DNA from: Plotosus lineatus
Lineage: Eukaryota; Chordata; Actinopteri; Siluriformes; Plotosidae
Length of the DNA stretch: 64,000 nucleotides
Direction: 5' to 3'
NCBI GenBank assembly: GCA_024760905.1
Contig: CM045731.1
Location: 51,348,501 to 51,412,500 of the forward strand
The notes beneath the pieces were generated by a model that was not told the DNA's origin, did not search any database, and was given only the letters and a program-made list of their open reading frames with translations. Position 1 is the first letter of the stretch; each line of letters starts with the position of its first letter. The translations under genes and the position numbers were made by a program. This document shows, piece after piece, positions 1-10,745 of the stretch.

Positions 1-1083
1 TAGAGAAGTACAGAGAAGGTCAGAGGGAGCTGCATTGTGCCTTTGTGGATCTGGAGAGAGCATATGACAGGGTGCCAAGAGAAGAACTGTGGTATTGCAT
101 GAGGAAGTCTGGACTGGCAGAGAAGTATGTTAGAGTGGTGCAGGACATGTATGAGAGATGTAAGACAGTGGTGAGGTGTGCTGTTGGCGTGACCAAAGAA
201 TTCAAGGTGGAGGTGGGACTGCATCAAGGATCAGCTCTGAGCCCCTTCTTGTTTGCTATGGTGATGGACAGGCTGACACACGAGGTTAGAGAAGAATCTC
301 CATGGACTATGATGTTTGCAGATGACATTGTGATCTGTAGTGAGAGCAGAGAACAAGTGCAGGAAAATCTAGAGAGGTAGAGGTATGGCCTGGAAAGGAG
401 AGGACCCAAGTGGAACGGTGAGGTAACAGGGAGCTGAGATGAGGAAAGTGGAGGATTTTAAGTACTTCGGCTCAACAATCCAGAGCAATGTAGAGTGTGG
501 AAAAGACGTGAAGAAGCGTGTGCAGGCAGGTTGGAATGGTTGGAGAAAAGTGTCCGGTGTGATGTGTGATAGGAGAATATCGGCAAGAATGAAAGGAAAA
601 GTGTACAAGACGGTGTTGAGGCCAGCGATGTTGTATGGTTTAGAAACAGTGGCACTGAGGAAAAGACAGGAGACAGAGCTGGAGGTAGCAGAGATGAAAA
701 TGTTGAGGTTCTCTTTGGGAGTAACGAGGATGGATAGGATCAGAAATGAGTACATTAGAGGGACAGCCGATTTAATAGGCTTTGGAGACAAAGTCAGAGA
801 GGCTAGATTGAGATGGTTTGGACATGTACAGAGGAGGGATAGTGAATATATTGGTAGTAGGATGCTGAGGTTGGAACTACCAAGCAGAAAGCCTAGAGGA
901 AGACCAAAGAAGAGATTTATGGATGTGGTGAAGGAAGACATGAAGGTCGTTGGCATAAGAAAAGAAGATGCAGAGGACTGGGTAAGATGGAGGCAGATGA
1001 TTTGCTGTGGCGAGCCCTGAAGGGAATCGCCGAAAGGAAAAGAAGAAGAACAAGAAGAAGAAGAAGAACAAAAACAAGACTTT
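1..1083 (+). mobile_element. RTE-clade LINE, 3' part (reverse transcriptase to 3' end)
   Basis: This is the 3' portion of a non-LTR retrotransposon whose 5' part is off the window. The frame is open from base 3 and shows reverse transcriptase motif A (FVDLERAYDRVP), motif B (LHQGSALSPFLF) and the catalytic FADD at about 316-330. A stop at 378-380 and a gap of roughly 20 codons interrupt it. The frame resumes at 439 and runs to 1020 with the thumb and a C-terminal segment ending near WRQMICCGEP. The 3' end (about 1008-1060) is the typical gcgacccctgaagggaa / ggaaaagaagaag tail. RTE (Expander-like) is the best match by recognition. The copy is dead: it has a stop, a deletion and no 5' end. Confidence 0.88.
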
Positions 1084-1841
1084 TGCCAGCCATGTCTTTC
1101 ACTGTCTGTAGTGAGAGGTTAATGCAATGCTTCTCAAATAGTGGGGCATGCCCCCCTTGGGGGGGTGTGGTGTGATGCCGGGAGGAGCGCGTATGACCCT
1201 GGGGAACATGCTTTTCTGGAATTGTGTACGAGAATTAAGTTTAATTGCACCTCTACTCCACTAGTTGGCAGTGGTGCTCTCATTGTCGCGCTATGGTGTA
1301 GCGGTTTTTCTGCACGAGAAATCAATATGAGGTGCAGTGAACAACCCCTCAAAAAACAACACGGGAAAAATTCTAACAGGAACGAAGAGAAAGGTGGCGA
1401 GAGACGGAGATATTAAGACATAAATGTTGATGAGTTTAAATGAGGATGTATATTTTTTAAAATTTTAGGCACATTGGTGCGCTTTAAATCTTTTCTGTTA
1501 CAGATTAAAAACCATTATGTTAATAAAGTTTTTCTTTATTGTAAGTTAAACTATATTCCTTTTTTTGTTTTTAATGTTAATAAAAATACAATGTCATGCA
1601 GAGGTGTACTAATAACAATTTTACAGACAAATAGTACTATTTATAGTCGTTCACGGGAGCGCCACAGAAAATAATTGGAAACCACTGGGTTCATGTAAAA
1701 GAACCATTGCTGACGTTTGTCAAGAGTAGGCCGCACAGCCGTAAGTGTGTTTCTGCCCTGCGATGGCCTGGCAAGCTGTCCTTGGTGCCATCGCCCAGAG
1801 TTGGCTGAGATGAGTGCCAGTCTCCCCGTGACCCTATAGGG
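1084..1841 (+). mobile_element. SINE-A body with T1 tail, split by a hAT element
   Basis: Bases 1084-1124 and 1688-1841 together match the SINE-A body (ccatgtctttcactgtct, then gtaaaagaaccattgctga) followed by the T1 tail (ctgcgatggcctggcaagc). The head is missing; the copy abuts the LINE tail. A hAT element sits at 1125-1687, and a second hAT interrupts the T1 tail at 1842. Confidence 0.8.
1125..1687 (+). mobile_element. Nonautonomous hAT element (hAT-A), with 8-bp target duplication
   Basis: The element is 563 bp. Its ends are caatgcttctcaaa and ttggaaaccactg, imperfect inverted repeats of the hAT/Charlie type. It is flanked by ggttaatg (1117-1124) and ggttcatg (1688-1695), an 8-bp target duplication with one mismatch. 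It interrupts a SINE-A copy. No transposase frame is present. Related copies lie at 51250 and, split, at 28975/31535. Confidence 0.85.
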
Positions 1842-2210
1842 CAGTGGTCCCCAACCAGTGGTCCGCGACCGGTACCAGTCCGTGGCTCAAGTTGTACCGG
1901 TCCACAGAACAAATAATTCATTATTTCCATTTGATTTATTATCCGAGTCTGAACGATCTTTAATTTGAAAAAGTCTTTTATTTTGAAAAATGACCGGATT
2001 CTATCGGTTATATGTCGGTTATTTGACGGCACATCAACACAGGCGTGCTAGACATGTTTCAAACAATAGTGTGGATTTTGGGTGAGACTGAGCCTGAGCC
2101 TTCATTCTCCCAGCTGGTGCACCATCACCTGTCTTTTTTCAAGAAAAGTTCATGCTCTACTTCCCAACTAACTTTATTTCAGCTGTTGAAAAATAACATT
2201 CATGGAGTGC

Positions 2211-2245
<35 letters not shown>

Positions 2246-2258
2246 TAATAATAATAAC
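2211..2258. repeat. (TTA)n/(AAT)n microsatellite
   Basis: An uninterrupted run of TTA repeats turns into AAT repeats, inside hAT-B. Confidence 0.95.
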
Positions 2259-2301
2259 AATATTTTATATAAATGTTATATTTACAATAGAAACAATCTA
2301 T

Positions 2302-2302
<1 letters not shown>

Positions 2303-2342
<40 letters not shown>
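2303..2342. repeat. (AC)n microsatellite
   Basis: About 20 AC units inside hAT-B. Confidence 0.95.
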
Positions 2343-2346
<4 letters not shown>

Positions 2347-2417
2347 CTGGTCCACCATAAATTTGCCAAGTGTTGACCGGTCCGTGGTGATAAAAAGGTT
2401 GGGGACCACTGCTATAA

Positions 2418-2548
2418 GGTTCAAACCTGGGAGCTTCTTGCTATGAGTTGGATGTTCTAACCACTACTTCATCATGTCACATTCTAAACAAACATTGTTA
2501 TTTATTTGTCAGAGACCTGGCCAGCCTTTGATAACCCAGTTATATATA
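2418..2548 (-). mobile_element. SINE-B head and SINE-A body fragments
   Basis: Bases 2418-2480 match the SINE-B head in reverse (ttctaaccactacttcat). Bases 2509-2548 match part of the SINE-A body in reverse (ggccagcctttgataaccc). Both are degraded. Confidence 0.6.
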
Positions 2549-3143
2549 AACTTTAAATAACATAATATTATTCTTCAAGGCAGAGAAAGTGGAAAAAATA
2601 CTGATTGAGGAAATACCACAAAAAAGTGGCTTAACTGATTCTCTCCACTAATTACAGGCCTCAATATTGGTACATTAAAAGATAAAATTTTGGCTGGAGA
2701 TAATAACAATGAGGCAAATAACATCCGGTTTCTGCTTGCACATATAAACAAATATTAATACCCAAGAGTCATTATCATTTATAATCTGAGAACATGTGAT
2801 ATGTATGCTCTGGCACCGTTGGAATATGAATCTTGCAGAAGGAAGTGGAGTATGCACTATTTCATGGAAAACAACTATGCTGATGTAAGGGGATGTGTCA
2901 GGTGTGGAATGGGAAATGCATATCAATGCAACATGACACTGCACTGCACAGCACAGCACACTCTTAGGCAGATAAGAAGTTATAGGGTTAAACTCTTTTT
3001 TTTCCGTCTTAACAATTATAATCTCTAAAATAGTCTTTTACACCTCTTATAAACACTGTCACTTGTCACTTTGTGTCATGCAATCCAAAATATTATTATG
3101 TATTTCTATAGACTATATGCCATTCTCAATGCTAAAAATGCTG

Positions 3144-3180
<37 letters not shown>

Positions 3181-3279
3181 GGTCAATATTTATCTATTTA
3201 TTTATGTATTCATCAGGCATTGCTACTCATGAAATAAGCCATTCAAGTTTTAATATAATCTTTAATGTAAGTATTGTGT
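2549..3279. other. AT-rich DNA without a recognised gene
   Basis: Short open frames occur on both strands, but none has a recognisable domain or splice context. An (AAT)n run lies at 3144-3179. Confidence 0.6.
3144..3179. repeat. (AAT)n microsatellite
   Basis: Twelve uninterrupted AAT-type units. Confidence 0.95.
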
Positions 3280-3618
3280 TGGTGCATTGACGTACCGAGT
3301 ACATCCACCTCACAGCAAGAAGGCCTGAGTTTGATTCCGAGCTCGGGTGTTTCTGTTTGTATGTTCTCCCCTTACTTGCGTGGGTTTTGTTACTCTAGTT
3401 TCATCTTGCATTTTAAAAACATGCACAGTAGGCTAATTGGATGTTCAAAATCACCCCTAGGTGTGAGTGTGAGACTAAATAGTTGTGTGGGTCTTGGCCT
3501 TGTGATGGCCTGGCAAGTTGTCCAGAGTGTTCAACCACCTAGAGTCAGTTAAGATGGGCACCAGCCTCCCCTCTATCCTAATTAGGATTAAGCAGCTCAG
3601 AAAACCGATGAATGAATG
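3280..3618 (+). mobile_element. SINE-B, near full length
   Basis: The order is head (cacagcaagaaggcctgag), body (tttctgtttgtatgttctcc) and T1 tail (ctaattaggattaagcag), then gaatgaatg. The tRNA-like promoter boxes are degraded. Confidence 0.82.
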
Positions 3619-3679
3619 TAAGTATTCTGTGTAGTATATAATACAGTATATCCAAATTAATTAATACAATGTTAGAGTT

Positions 3680-3812
3680 GCATGGAGACTGGAGACTATC
3701 TCAGCCGACAACAGGTTAAGGCAGAGTACACCCCGAACAGCTCATCAGACCGTCGCAGGGCAACACACCATTCACCATTCGCACTCAAACTCTCACCTAG
3801 GGGCGGATTTGG
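3680..3812 (-). mobile_element. SINE-B fragment
   Basis: Reverse T1 tail and part of the body (agactatctcagccgacaac to cacctaggggcggatttgga). The head is absent. Confidence 0.7.
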
Positions 3813-4217
3813 AACTACAAATGGCAGGATTGACGGAAAGAAGGTTCTGGTTAAAATAGTGAGTCTGGGTCTGCTTGCTTTATTTTACTACTTTAGTCGG
3901 ATTGTGTAAAGTTGGCAGGATTATATATTAAAACTGCTAAAAGCAGACGGAAAAATTCCTTTCTATTGACATGCATTGCCAGCTTTCAGCAGAGACCGTT
4001 CTTTAGAAAATATACTTGGTAACTCTTATTGAATGACATTTCATAGTAATTCTAGTCCATTTCCTCACATGTGAAATGCAAAAGAATAGAAAATAAATTC
4101 AAAGATTCTTTTAAATACTTGTGCATCGCTGCAGACAGTCAATTTGCAGCTTTCTTGTGGGACTTTAAGCTAAACTTAGGAAGATCTAGTAAACAAATAA
4201 AACAATGATAATCTTAC
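3813..4217 (-). other. Intron 1 start of the olfactomedin-like gene
   Basis: Non-repetitive AT-rich DNA directly downstream of the exon's GT donor at 4217. No second exon is seen down to base 1, so intron 1 would be at least 4.2 kb in this genome. Confidence 0.5.
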
Positions 4218-4334
4218 CTCTAGAGCAACCATTCGGCTTTCCAGGTAGTTCATCAGGTTTTGGTATTGGTACTGGGCCTGAGAGAGCTGAGCAAGCATGC
4301 TAAAGAAGATAGAAAAGAAGAAGCCTGCTTTCAT
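4218..4334 (-). CDS. First coding exon of a secreted olfactomedin-like protein (probably olfml3)
   Basis: The exon runs from an ATG (reverse of 4332-4334, context actcaccATGa) for 39 codons to a phase-0 splice donor, GAG|gtaagat, at 4217. It encodes a hydrophobic signal peptide (MKAGFFFSIFFSMLAQLSQA) followed by QYQYQNLMNYLESRMVALE. Such a signal peptide followed by a short amphipathic YxExRxxALE segment leading into a coiled coil is how olfactomedin-like 3 proteins begin. OLFML3 is a secreted matrix glycoprotein with a C-terminal olfactomedin domain; that domain is not in this window, so the name rests on one short exon. Another secreted coiled-coil protein remains possible. A real first exon is well supported by the start context, signal peptide and donor; the identity is less certain. 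Confidence 0.6.
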
Positions 4335-4840
4335 GGTGAGTTCAGATGTGGAACACTTTGAACTTTTCAAGTGCACCCAGCCAGGACGAAAAGTATTTGG
4401 ACTATCCTCGTACGGTGCCTCAGGCACAAACCTGGAGATGTGTCTTTGCAGAACCGATCAAAGAAGCGACCATGAACAGGAAAGCCTGCTGGGGTTTCAA
4501 ATTCTCTGGCTGGACTGTTTTCTTAAATCCTGAAGGAGGAGCCTGTGTCTATACGGCCTCTAACTGTCTCCTCTAAACCAAAGCTTTGTTTCAAATGTTA
4601 ACCCTACATGGGTTTTGTCAAAAAAATACATATCTAAGCAAAATGATCAGTGTATAGCATTTACATTAAAATGTCAGTGCAATTCTGTGAAAATAAAATT
4701 CCTTCTAATGAGATATCTTCATGTGATCTATTTTTTTATTTTATTTTATTTTTTATTTATTTATTTATTTTTATTCCTAGAAGGATGTAAGGAGGTCAGT
4801 GGTAGGCCAGTTTGCACCACATGTTTCATGCATCATTATC
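4335..4840 (-). promoter_or_regulatory. 5' UTR and probable promoter region of the olfactomedin-like gene
   Basis: Unique, repeat-free sequence lies immediately upstream of the exon on the minus strand. A TATA-like stretch (reverse of ctatacggcc at about 4548-4557) is the only core element I see. The transcription start cannot be placed. Confidence 0.3.
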
Positions 4841-5112
4841 TATACCACTTATCCATCAGGGTTACAGCAGAAGCTGTAGCCAATCCCCACTGACTTCACA
4901 TCACCAATCCATCATAAACAACCTGTCAAACCATCACAGGGTCAACACACATACATTCACTCTCACAATTATTGACAATTGGTCATTAATGTGCTAAACC
5001 GCTTAATCCTTTTTGGGGTTTCATCAGGCTATCTGAGCTCAGGAACATCCCAAACAGCTTGACAATAAATTGCAGGATAAAACAAATAACCAATCACACT
5101 CACACCTAGAAC
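4841..5112 (-). mobile_element. Two degraded SINE-B fragments
   Basis: Two reverse partial copies: 4841-4990 (cacagggtcaacacacat) and 4995-5112 (aaccgcttaatcc, then actcacacctagaacc). Confidence 0.6.
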
Positions 5113-5362
5113 CCCCAGTGCAGCTAACTGAGTTATCAAAGGCTGGCCATGTCGCTCACTATTTATGTTGTGAGGCATGGAAAAGAACTATTGCTGACTT
5201 ACGACAAGAGTAGGCTGCAATGTCATCAACGTGTTTCTGCCCTGCAATGGCCTGGTGAGACATCCAGGGTGTAGTGTGCCCTCGCCCAGAGTCGGCTGGG
5301 ATGGGTGCCAGCCTCCCCACGACCCTAATTAAGATCAAGCAGTGACAGAAAATGAACTGAAT
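5113..5362 (+). mobile_element. SINE-A body with T1 tail
   Basis: Begins at cagtgcagctaactgag in the body, continues through aaaagaactattgctgac to cgtgtttctgccctgcaatg and the T1 tail ending gacagaaaatgaactg. The tRNA-like head is missing. Confidence 0.82.
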
Positions 5363-5497
5363 TAGAGTATGCAGACCCATGCAAGCAGAGGGAGAACATC
5401 TAAACTGCACACCAAAACACCCTTGTGGAGCACAGGACTCCAACCCAACTCTTGCTGAGAGGTCGAAGTACTAACCTTGATGCCACAGCCCTTATAA
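5363..5497 (-). mobile_element. SINE-B head fragment
   Basis: Reverse body and head: catgcaagcagagggagaac, ggactccaacccaactctt, gtcgaagtactaacc. Confidence 0.65.
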
Positions 5498-5607
5498 CCA
5501 AATCGCTTAATCCTAATTGGGTCGCTCGGAGGTTGGCAACCATGTCAGACGACTCTTGGCTAAATTGGATTACACCCTGAAAATATCCATTGCAGGGCCA
5601 ACACACA

Positions 5608-5658
<51 letters not shown>

Positions 5659-5848
5659 CCATTCACACACTTAGAAAGGATTTGGAACAGCCATTTAGCA
5701 TACTGTGCATGTTTTTGGACTGAGGAAGGAAATGAAGTACCCAGAGGAAACCCATGTGAGCACAGGGAGAACATGCAAACTCCACACAGAAATACCCGAG
5801 CCTGGGAATCGAACCCAGGACCTTCTTGCTGTGAGGCGGGAAAGTTTT
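5498..5848 (-). mobile_element. SINE-B with an internal (AC)n expansion
   Basis: Near full-length reverse copy from cgcttaatcctaattgggtc to ggaccttcttgctgtgag. The stretch 5601-5655 is an AC microsatellite grown where the consensus reads ggccaacacacacaacc. Confidence 0.85.
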
Positions 5849-5963
5849 CGTACCAAAATTTTTCAGATATTTGGAGTTCTCCAAAATAAAAGTGTTCCTG
5901 AAGGAATCATTCTTTTCATTGTATCTTATTTGCCATAAATGAGCAGCATTATAATTGTCATTC

Positions 5964-6294
5964 TCATTCATTTTCTGAACCACTTAATCCTAATTAGGGT
6001 CGCAGGGAGGCTAGTGCCCATCTCAGCCAACACTGGGCAAGGGCAGAGTACACCCTGGACAGCTTGCCAGGCCATCATATGGCAGAAACACACTGATGGC
6101 GATGATGGCTACTTTTGAGAAAAGTTAGCAATGGTTCTTTTACATGCCTCACATCATAGACAGTGAGAGACATGGCCGGCCTTTGATAACCCAGTTAGCT
6201 GCACTGGGGTGACAACCCATTGAGAGTGGGGCTTGAACCTCCAGCTTTAGGATTAGTGATCCAGCACCTTACCACCCGGCCACCACTGCCCGCA
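5964..6294 (-). mobile_element. SINE-A with T1 tail, full length
   Basis: Reverse order: T1 tail (aaccacttaatcctaattag), body (agcaatggttcttttacatg, ctttgataacccagttagct), and tRNA-like head with B-box-like gggcttgaacc and A-box-like ttaccacccggccacca. Confidence 0.85.
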
Positions 6295-6542
6295 TTGTAA
6301 TTAAGGTCTGTGTACAGTAATCGATGTTTAAAGGAAATACAACTCGTGTTTTTAATTAGCCAACTGAGACAGCAGTACCACAGACGTGTTCCTCCTACTC
6401 TAAATCTGCTTTATTCAACAGCATATTGGATGTTTGCATGTTCTGAAGGTAACAGAATTAACCAACACCTCCTCTGAAGGACTGAAAAAAAGAAACAGAG
6501 GATAAACAAACAGCCCATTTCAGTTTGGTATTCTTCGCATGC

Positions 6543-6802
6543 ATGTATGGGTTCCTCCAGGCATTCAGGTTTCCTCCCACAGTCCAAAGACATGCACATT
6601 AGTCTTCTATAACGGTTCTAGATTGCTCCTAGATATGAGTGTGCATGGTTGTGTGTGTGTGTGTGTGTGTGTGCATCTGTAACCCTGTGATGGTCTGACG
6701 GGCTATTCAAGGTGTACCCTGCCTTCGCCCATTGTTGGCTGAGATAGGCTGCAACCTCCCGTAAGTCTAATAGGAATAAACAGTTCGTCAGATGAGTGAG
6801 TG
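6543..6802 (+). mobile_element. SINE-B, headless, with (GT)n expansion
   Basis: Starts in the body (ttcctcccacagtccaaag) and reaches the T1 tail. Bases 6651-6673 form a GT run at the same internal position as in other copies. Confidence 0.8.
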
Positions 6803-6823
6803 ATGAGACAGTGCATGGCTTGT

Positions 6824-7216
6824 GGTTGGCAAGGTGGCATACTGGTTAGGATGCACGCCTACAGCAAGAGGCTCATGGGTTCTGGTCCTGGCCTCAGTGA
6901 GGTGGTTTCTGTATGGAGTTTGCATGTTCTCCTTGTGCTTGCTTGGGTTTCCTCCAGGTACTCAGGTATCTTCCCATAGTCAAAAGCCATGCATATTACG
7001 TTATTTGGTTGTTTTAGGTTTAGGTTGTCCCTGTGTGAATAGTTGTGAATGTGTCTGTGATATCCTGTGATGGTCTGGCAAGCTGTTCCAGGTGTTTCCT
7101 GCCCTCATACGGTGTCGACTGAGGGGCTAATTAAAACAGCTAATTAGCCGAACGTGCAAGTGTTTGGACCGTAGGAGAAAACCGGAGTAGCCGGAGGAAA
7201 CTCACGCAAGCAACCC
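6824..7216 (+). mobile_element. SINE-B copy followed by a reverse SINE-B fragment
   Basis: 6824-7130 is a forward copy with the head (gcaaggtggcatactggtta) and a degraded T1. Bases 7141-7216 are a reverse body piece (tgtttggaccgtaggag). Confidence 0.7.
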
Positions 7217-7970
7217 AACAAGTTTAAAATCCTGAAGCAAGATAGTAAAGACGTCCAATGTTCTGCCTGGTGTCGGGCACTGTCCCTCTGTTATTTTGTC
7301 CACACCCCTAGATGTTGTGCAACATCAGCACCTTTTGACTGACCTATAAACTCAGGGAAGGCCCTGTGTTCTGACAGCCCATTGATCTGAAAAATCCACT
7401 AGATTGACATTCCTCTTTTTTTCAAGCCCATTTTCTCCGTAGTTGTAACCAATTCCCACTCATCGATTATTGCCTTCAATATCACATGACCACAACTGAC
7501 CAGTGAGGGGTGAAAGCATTCACACACACAAACCCCCCCCCTCTCTATGTGACATGCAATGCTCGCCACCCACCTCTTTACAAACTGCGACACTACGTTT
7601 CTCCTAGTTTGTCTATCTGTCCATCAAGATAGCCAAATCTTGTAACCCCAACTTCACTCAACTTGCATTAAGTGTAAATAAATGTCATTTCACAAATATG
7701 CAGAATATGATTTGTGCACAGTAGACTACTACTGAGGTTTAAATGTGGAGTAAATTTTACTATGTAGTAAAAACTGTTATCCTAAAAATGGCTTTTGGTG
7801 TAAGACAGGCTGATGGAGTTGTGTTCATTATAGAACGTTCTTGTTTGAAAGTATGGTATTCAAGTTATGAAACTGCGCCACCTGCTGGCACTAAGTATAT
7901 AACTCACACAGTATCCTACATGCACACTTAAACAAACAAAACACAGTACAATACAAAATGATTCTTTAGG
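7217..7970. other. Unique DNA, no gene recognised
   Basis: No recognisable exon or repeat. It contains gcgccacctgctggc at about 7876, a weak CTCF-like string. Confidence 0.5.
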
Positions 7971-8292
7971 AGCAGTGGTGGGTTTGTGGTGAGGTGCTGG
8001 ACTGCTGATCCCATGGTCGGGGGGTCAAGCCCCATCATCAACAGGTTGTCACTGCTGTCTCCCCCAGTGCAGCTAACTGTGTTATCAAAGGCTGGACATG
8101 TCTTTTACTTTCTGTGGTGAGAAGCCGTAAAAGAAACAGTGTTGATGTCCATAAAGATTTCCACCAGTGTGTTTCTGCCCTGAGATGGCGAGGTGAGCTG
8201 TCCAGGGTATATTCTGCCCTCACCCAGATTCAGTTGAGATGGGCGCCATCCTCCCCATGACCCTAATTAGTATTCAGCAGTTCAGAAAATGA
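7971..8292 (+). mobile_element. SINE-A with T1 tail, full length
   Basis: Head (aggtgctggactgctgatcc, B-box-like ggggtcaagcccc), body (ctaactgtgttatcaaagg, cagtgttgatgtccataaag) and T1 tail (ccctaattagtattcagcag). Confidence 0.82.
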
Positions 8293-8455
8293 ATTTGAAC
8301 TTACAAGTCATTTAATAGTCCTTGTCGATGCGTCACTCGGCAGCTCATTCCTTCTCAAATATACAGTACGATGGTCTCCTTGATTAAATCAGTGATTATA
8401 TTTAATAAAACTAAAGATACTCCTTAAGCATTTCAAGCTGTATGTTTTGAATTCA

Positions 8456-8641
8456 GGTGGCACAGTGGCATAGTGGTTACTACGTGTGTCTCTCAGCAAG
8501 GTTTGAGTCCCGGGCTTGGGTGTTTCTGTGTGGAATTCATAGGTTTCCCCTTATGTGTGGGTTTCCTCCTGGTAATCTTGGTTTCCTCCTAAAGACCAAA
8601 GATATGTGCCTTAGAATAACTGGCTCTTGATTGTCCCTAAG

Positions 8642-8677
<36 letters not shown>

Positions 8678-8782
8678 GGCAAGCTGCTCAGGGTGTACCC
8701 GGCCTTCGCCCCATGTCGGCTGACATGGACTCAGCCTTCCCACAAGCCGAGCACAATTAAGTGGTTTGGCAAATGTAAGCAA
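8456..8782 (+). mobile_element. SINE-B with (GT)n expansion
   Basis: Head with A-box-like tggcatagtgg and B-box-like ggtttgagtccc, then the body and a shortened T1. Bases 8644-8676 are a GT run. Confidence 0.85.
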
Positions 8783-8948
8783 TGAGTAATCATTTTTTTT
8801 TATTCTGGCAGTGTCCCAAAACAATCAATAAGCTGCACTAAAATATCTTCTTTCATAATTGCAACCTACTGTATTATTATTACTTATGAACTTAATGCAG
8901 AAAATATTCTTTCTGATAATTCAGTTTCTAAGATTTCATCATTTTCTC

Positions 8949-9341
8949 CAGGTACTGTGGTTTCCTCTCACAGTCCAAAGACATGCACATTCGGCCAACT
9001 GGCTGTTCTGAATTGTCCCTAGGTGTGAATATGACTATGAATAGTTTGCAGTAGGGTCACGGTGAGGCTGGACCCCATCTTAGCCAACTTTGCCGAAGGT
9101 GGAGTACACTCTGAATGGCTAGCCAGACCATCGCAGGACAAATGTACGCACACAACCATTCAGACTCACATTTATATCCAAGGGCAACTTGGAACAGCCA
9201 GTTAGTCTAAGGTGCATGTCTTTGGACTATAGGAGGAAACCAGAGCACCCAGAGGAAAGCCACACAAGCACTTCATGCAGAGACGCCTGAGCCTGGAACC
9301 TTTTAGCTGTGAGGTGCTCATGCTAACCACTAGACCACCAA
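8949..9341. mobile_element. Inverted pair of SINE-B copies
   Basis: Forward partial copy 8949-9045 (cacagtccaaagacatgcac) is followed without a gap by a reverse near-complete copy 9048-9341 (gtgcatgtctttggactata, ctaaccactagaccacca). The pair can fold on itself. Confidence 0.78.
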
Positions 9342-9422
9342 ATCTCCCCCTTCAAGAAATAATTGTTAATTTGACTACAGTACTCCTGAATTCGCCAATC
9401 TGATTTCCAGCCATGTACATGT

Positions 9423-9424
<2 letters not shown>

Positions 9425-9458
<34 letters not shown>

Positions 9459-9466
9459 CTCTCTCT
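9425..9466. repeat. (CT)n microsatellite
   Basis: About 20 CT units with a single CG interruption. Confidence 0.95.
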
Positions 9467-9567
9467 TTTTTTTTTTGTTCATTCAGTTTGTCTTGCTATT
9501 TTTTTTTTGACTACGTCAGATCCATGTGTCCAGCCGACTGTGACCCTGGTGTCAGCTTTCTAACAAT

Positions 9568-9581
9568 CCACCAGGGGGCAG
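9568..9581 (+). promoter_or_regulatory. CTCF-like binding motif
   Basis: The string ccaccagggggcag agrees fully with the vertebrate CTCF core consensus (CCASYAGRKGGCRS) and lies in unique DNA between SINEs. Occupancy cannot be judged from sequence. Confidence 0.45.
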
Positions 9582-10423
9582 CAGGAGCAAGGACGCGTGC
9601 ACAACATGAGTTCCAATCATCCAGATTTGTGCTCATTAAAACCCTCATAAAACAACAAAAAAGAAACAAATTAAGAAACCACATATAAAATGACTTCAAC
9701 GTGCATTATTGTACTTAAAAAATGTAAACCGATGTCCATATGGAGCCTCTAATGCTGTACTAAATTTTTCTCACTTTGTTACCCCTATCAACCACAATTC
9801 AAACATACTAGTATATGAAAGGAAACATTTTTTTATTGGCTTGAAATAATGATTGAGAGGGTCAGACAACATGACCACCTAGCGCCAGGTCGTATAAATA
9901 AGCAGGCCAGTGTCAAAGCACCATAAATCCTTCGGCCCCTTGTAAATAGTTTTAATACACACAAGGCGCCAAATCACTTGACCTGCGTTAGCCTTGCTGT
10001 TTGGGAGCTTTCTGCCTGACTGAGCCAGCCTCGTTCGTCAGATTCCTTCGTCTTCGTCAGATTGCTGTCAGGCCACGTTAATGGTGGAGGGCTTATTAGC
10101 AAGGCGTCGCCTTTACCATTTTCTTCCAACCTTTTTCCCTGGCTCCAGCCCCTCAAGGCACTTGAATGCTTCATGTGTGGCTGGGAAGCTAATCAGCAGC
10201 CTCAATAAACTCCACTTCTTCGCTATTCTCGGCCATAGTTCCTGAAGGACACACAGTCTTTCCCTGCGCTTAAAGTGTTCGGTCTTAGTTGCGAAATGAT
10301 ATTGTAAGCCTGTAGAATAGGCACCGGTATAAAAAGAAATCCAGTTAGAAAGTTGACCAGAAGTACAGATAGATATGTTTAAAAAAAAACAAAAAAAAAA
10401 AAACGTACGCAGTGTCCCGCAAC
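9582..10423. other. Unique DNA, possible regulatory block
   Basis: No exon is recognised. Bases 9880-10330 are GC-moderate and repeat-free, with a TATA-like gtataaataagc at about 9892, many CpGs, and homeodomain-like taatcagc and ttaatgg. Confidence 0.35.
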
Positions 10424-10745
10424 ATGGTGATGCAGTGCCTCACAGCAGGAAGGTCCTGGGTCCGATTCCTGAGCTTGGGTGTTTCTGTATAGAGTTTGTA
10501 TGTACTGCATGCCCGCTTGTGTGGGTTTCTACGAGGTATCCCGTTTTACAGTCGAAAATCTTGTACAGGAAGTTTTCGCTTTTCCAAATCGCATCAAGGA
10601 GAGAGCAGGAGTGTGAAGAGTTGGATGTGTGTTGGCCCTGCAAATGCTTGTTGAACTGACCAGCGTGTACCCTACAGTTGGCTGAAATGGATAGCAGTCA
10701 TCCGACGACCCTAATTAGGATTAAGTGGCTGAGAAAATGAATGAG
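10424..10745 (+). mobile_element. SINE-B, diverged
   Basis: Head (cacagcaggaaggtcctggg, gtccgattcc) and T1 tail (ccctaattaggattaagtgg) are clear; the middle is degraded. Confidence 0.75.

Larger units (their letters stand above)
1842..2411. mobile_element. Nonautonomous hAT element (hAT-B), with 8-bp target duplication
   Basis: This 570-bp element has matching 15-bp ends: cagtggtccccaacc at 1842 and its reverse complement ggttggggaccactg ending at 2411. Flanks are ctataggg (1834-1841) and ctataagg (2412-2419), an 8-bp duplication with one mismatch. The interior is AT-rich and contains an ATT-type and an AC-type microsatellite. No coding capacity is seen. Confidence 0.88.

Noticed and set aside
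7870..7890. Second CTCF site at gcgccacctgctggc
   Set aside because: Three mismatches to the core consensus.
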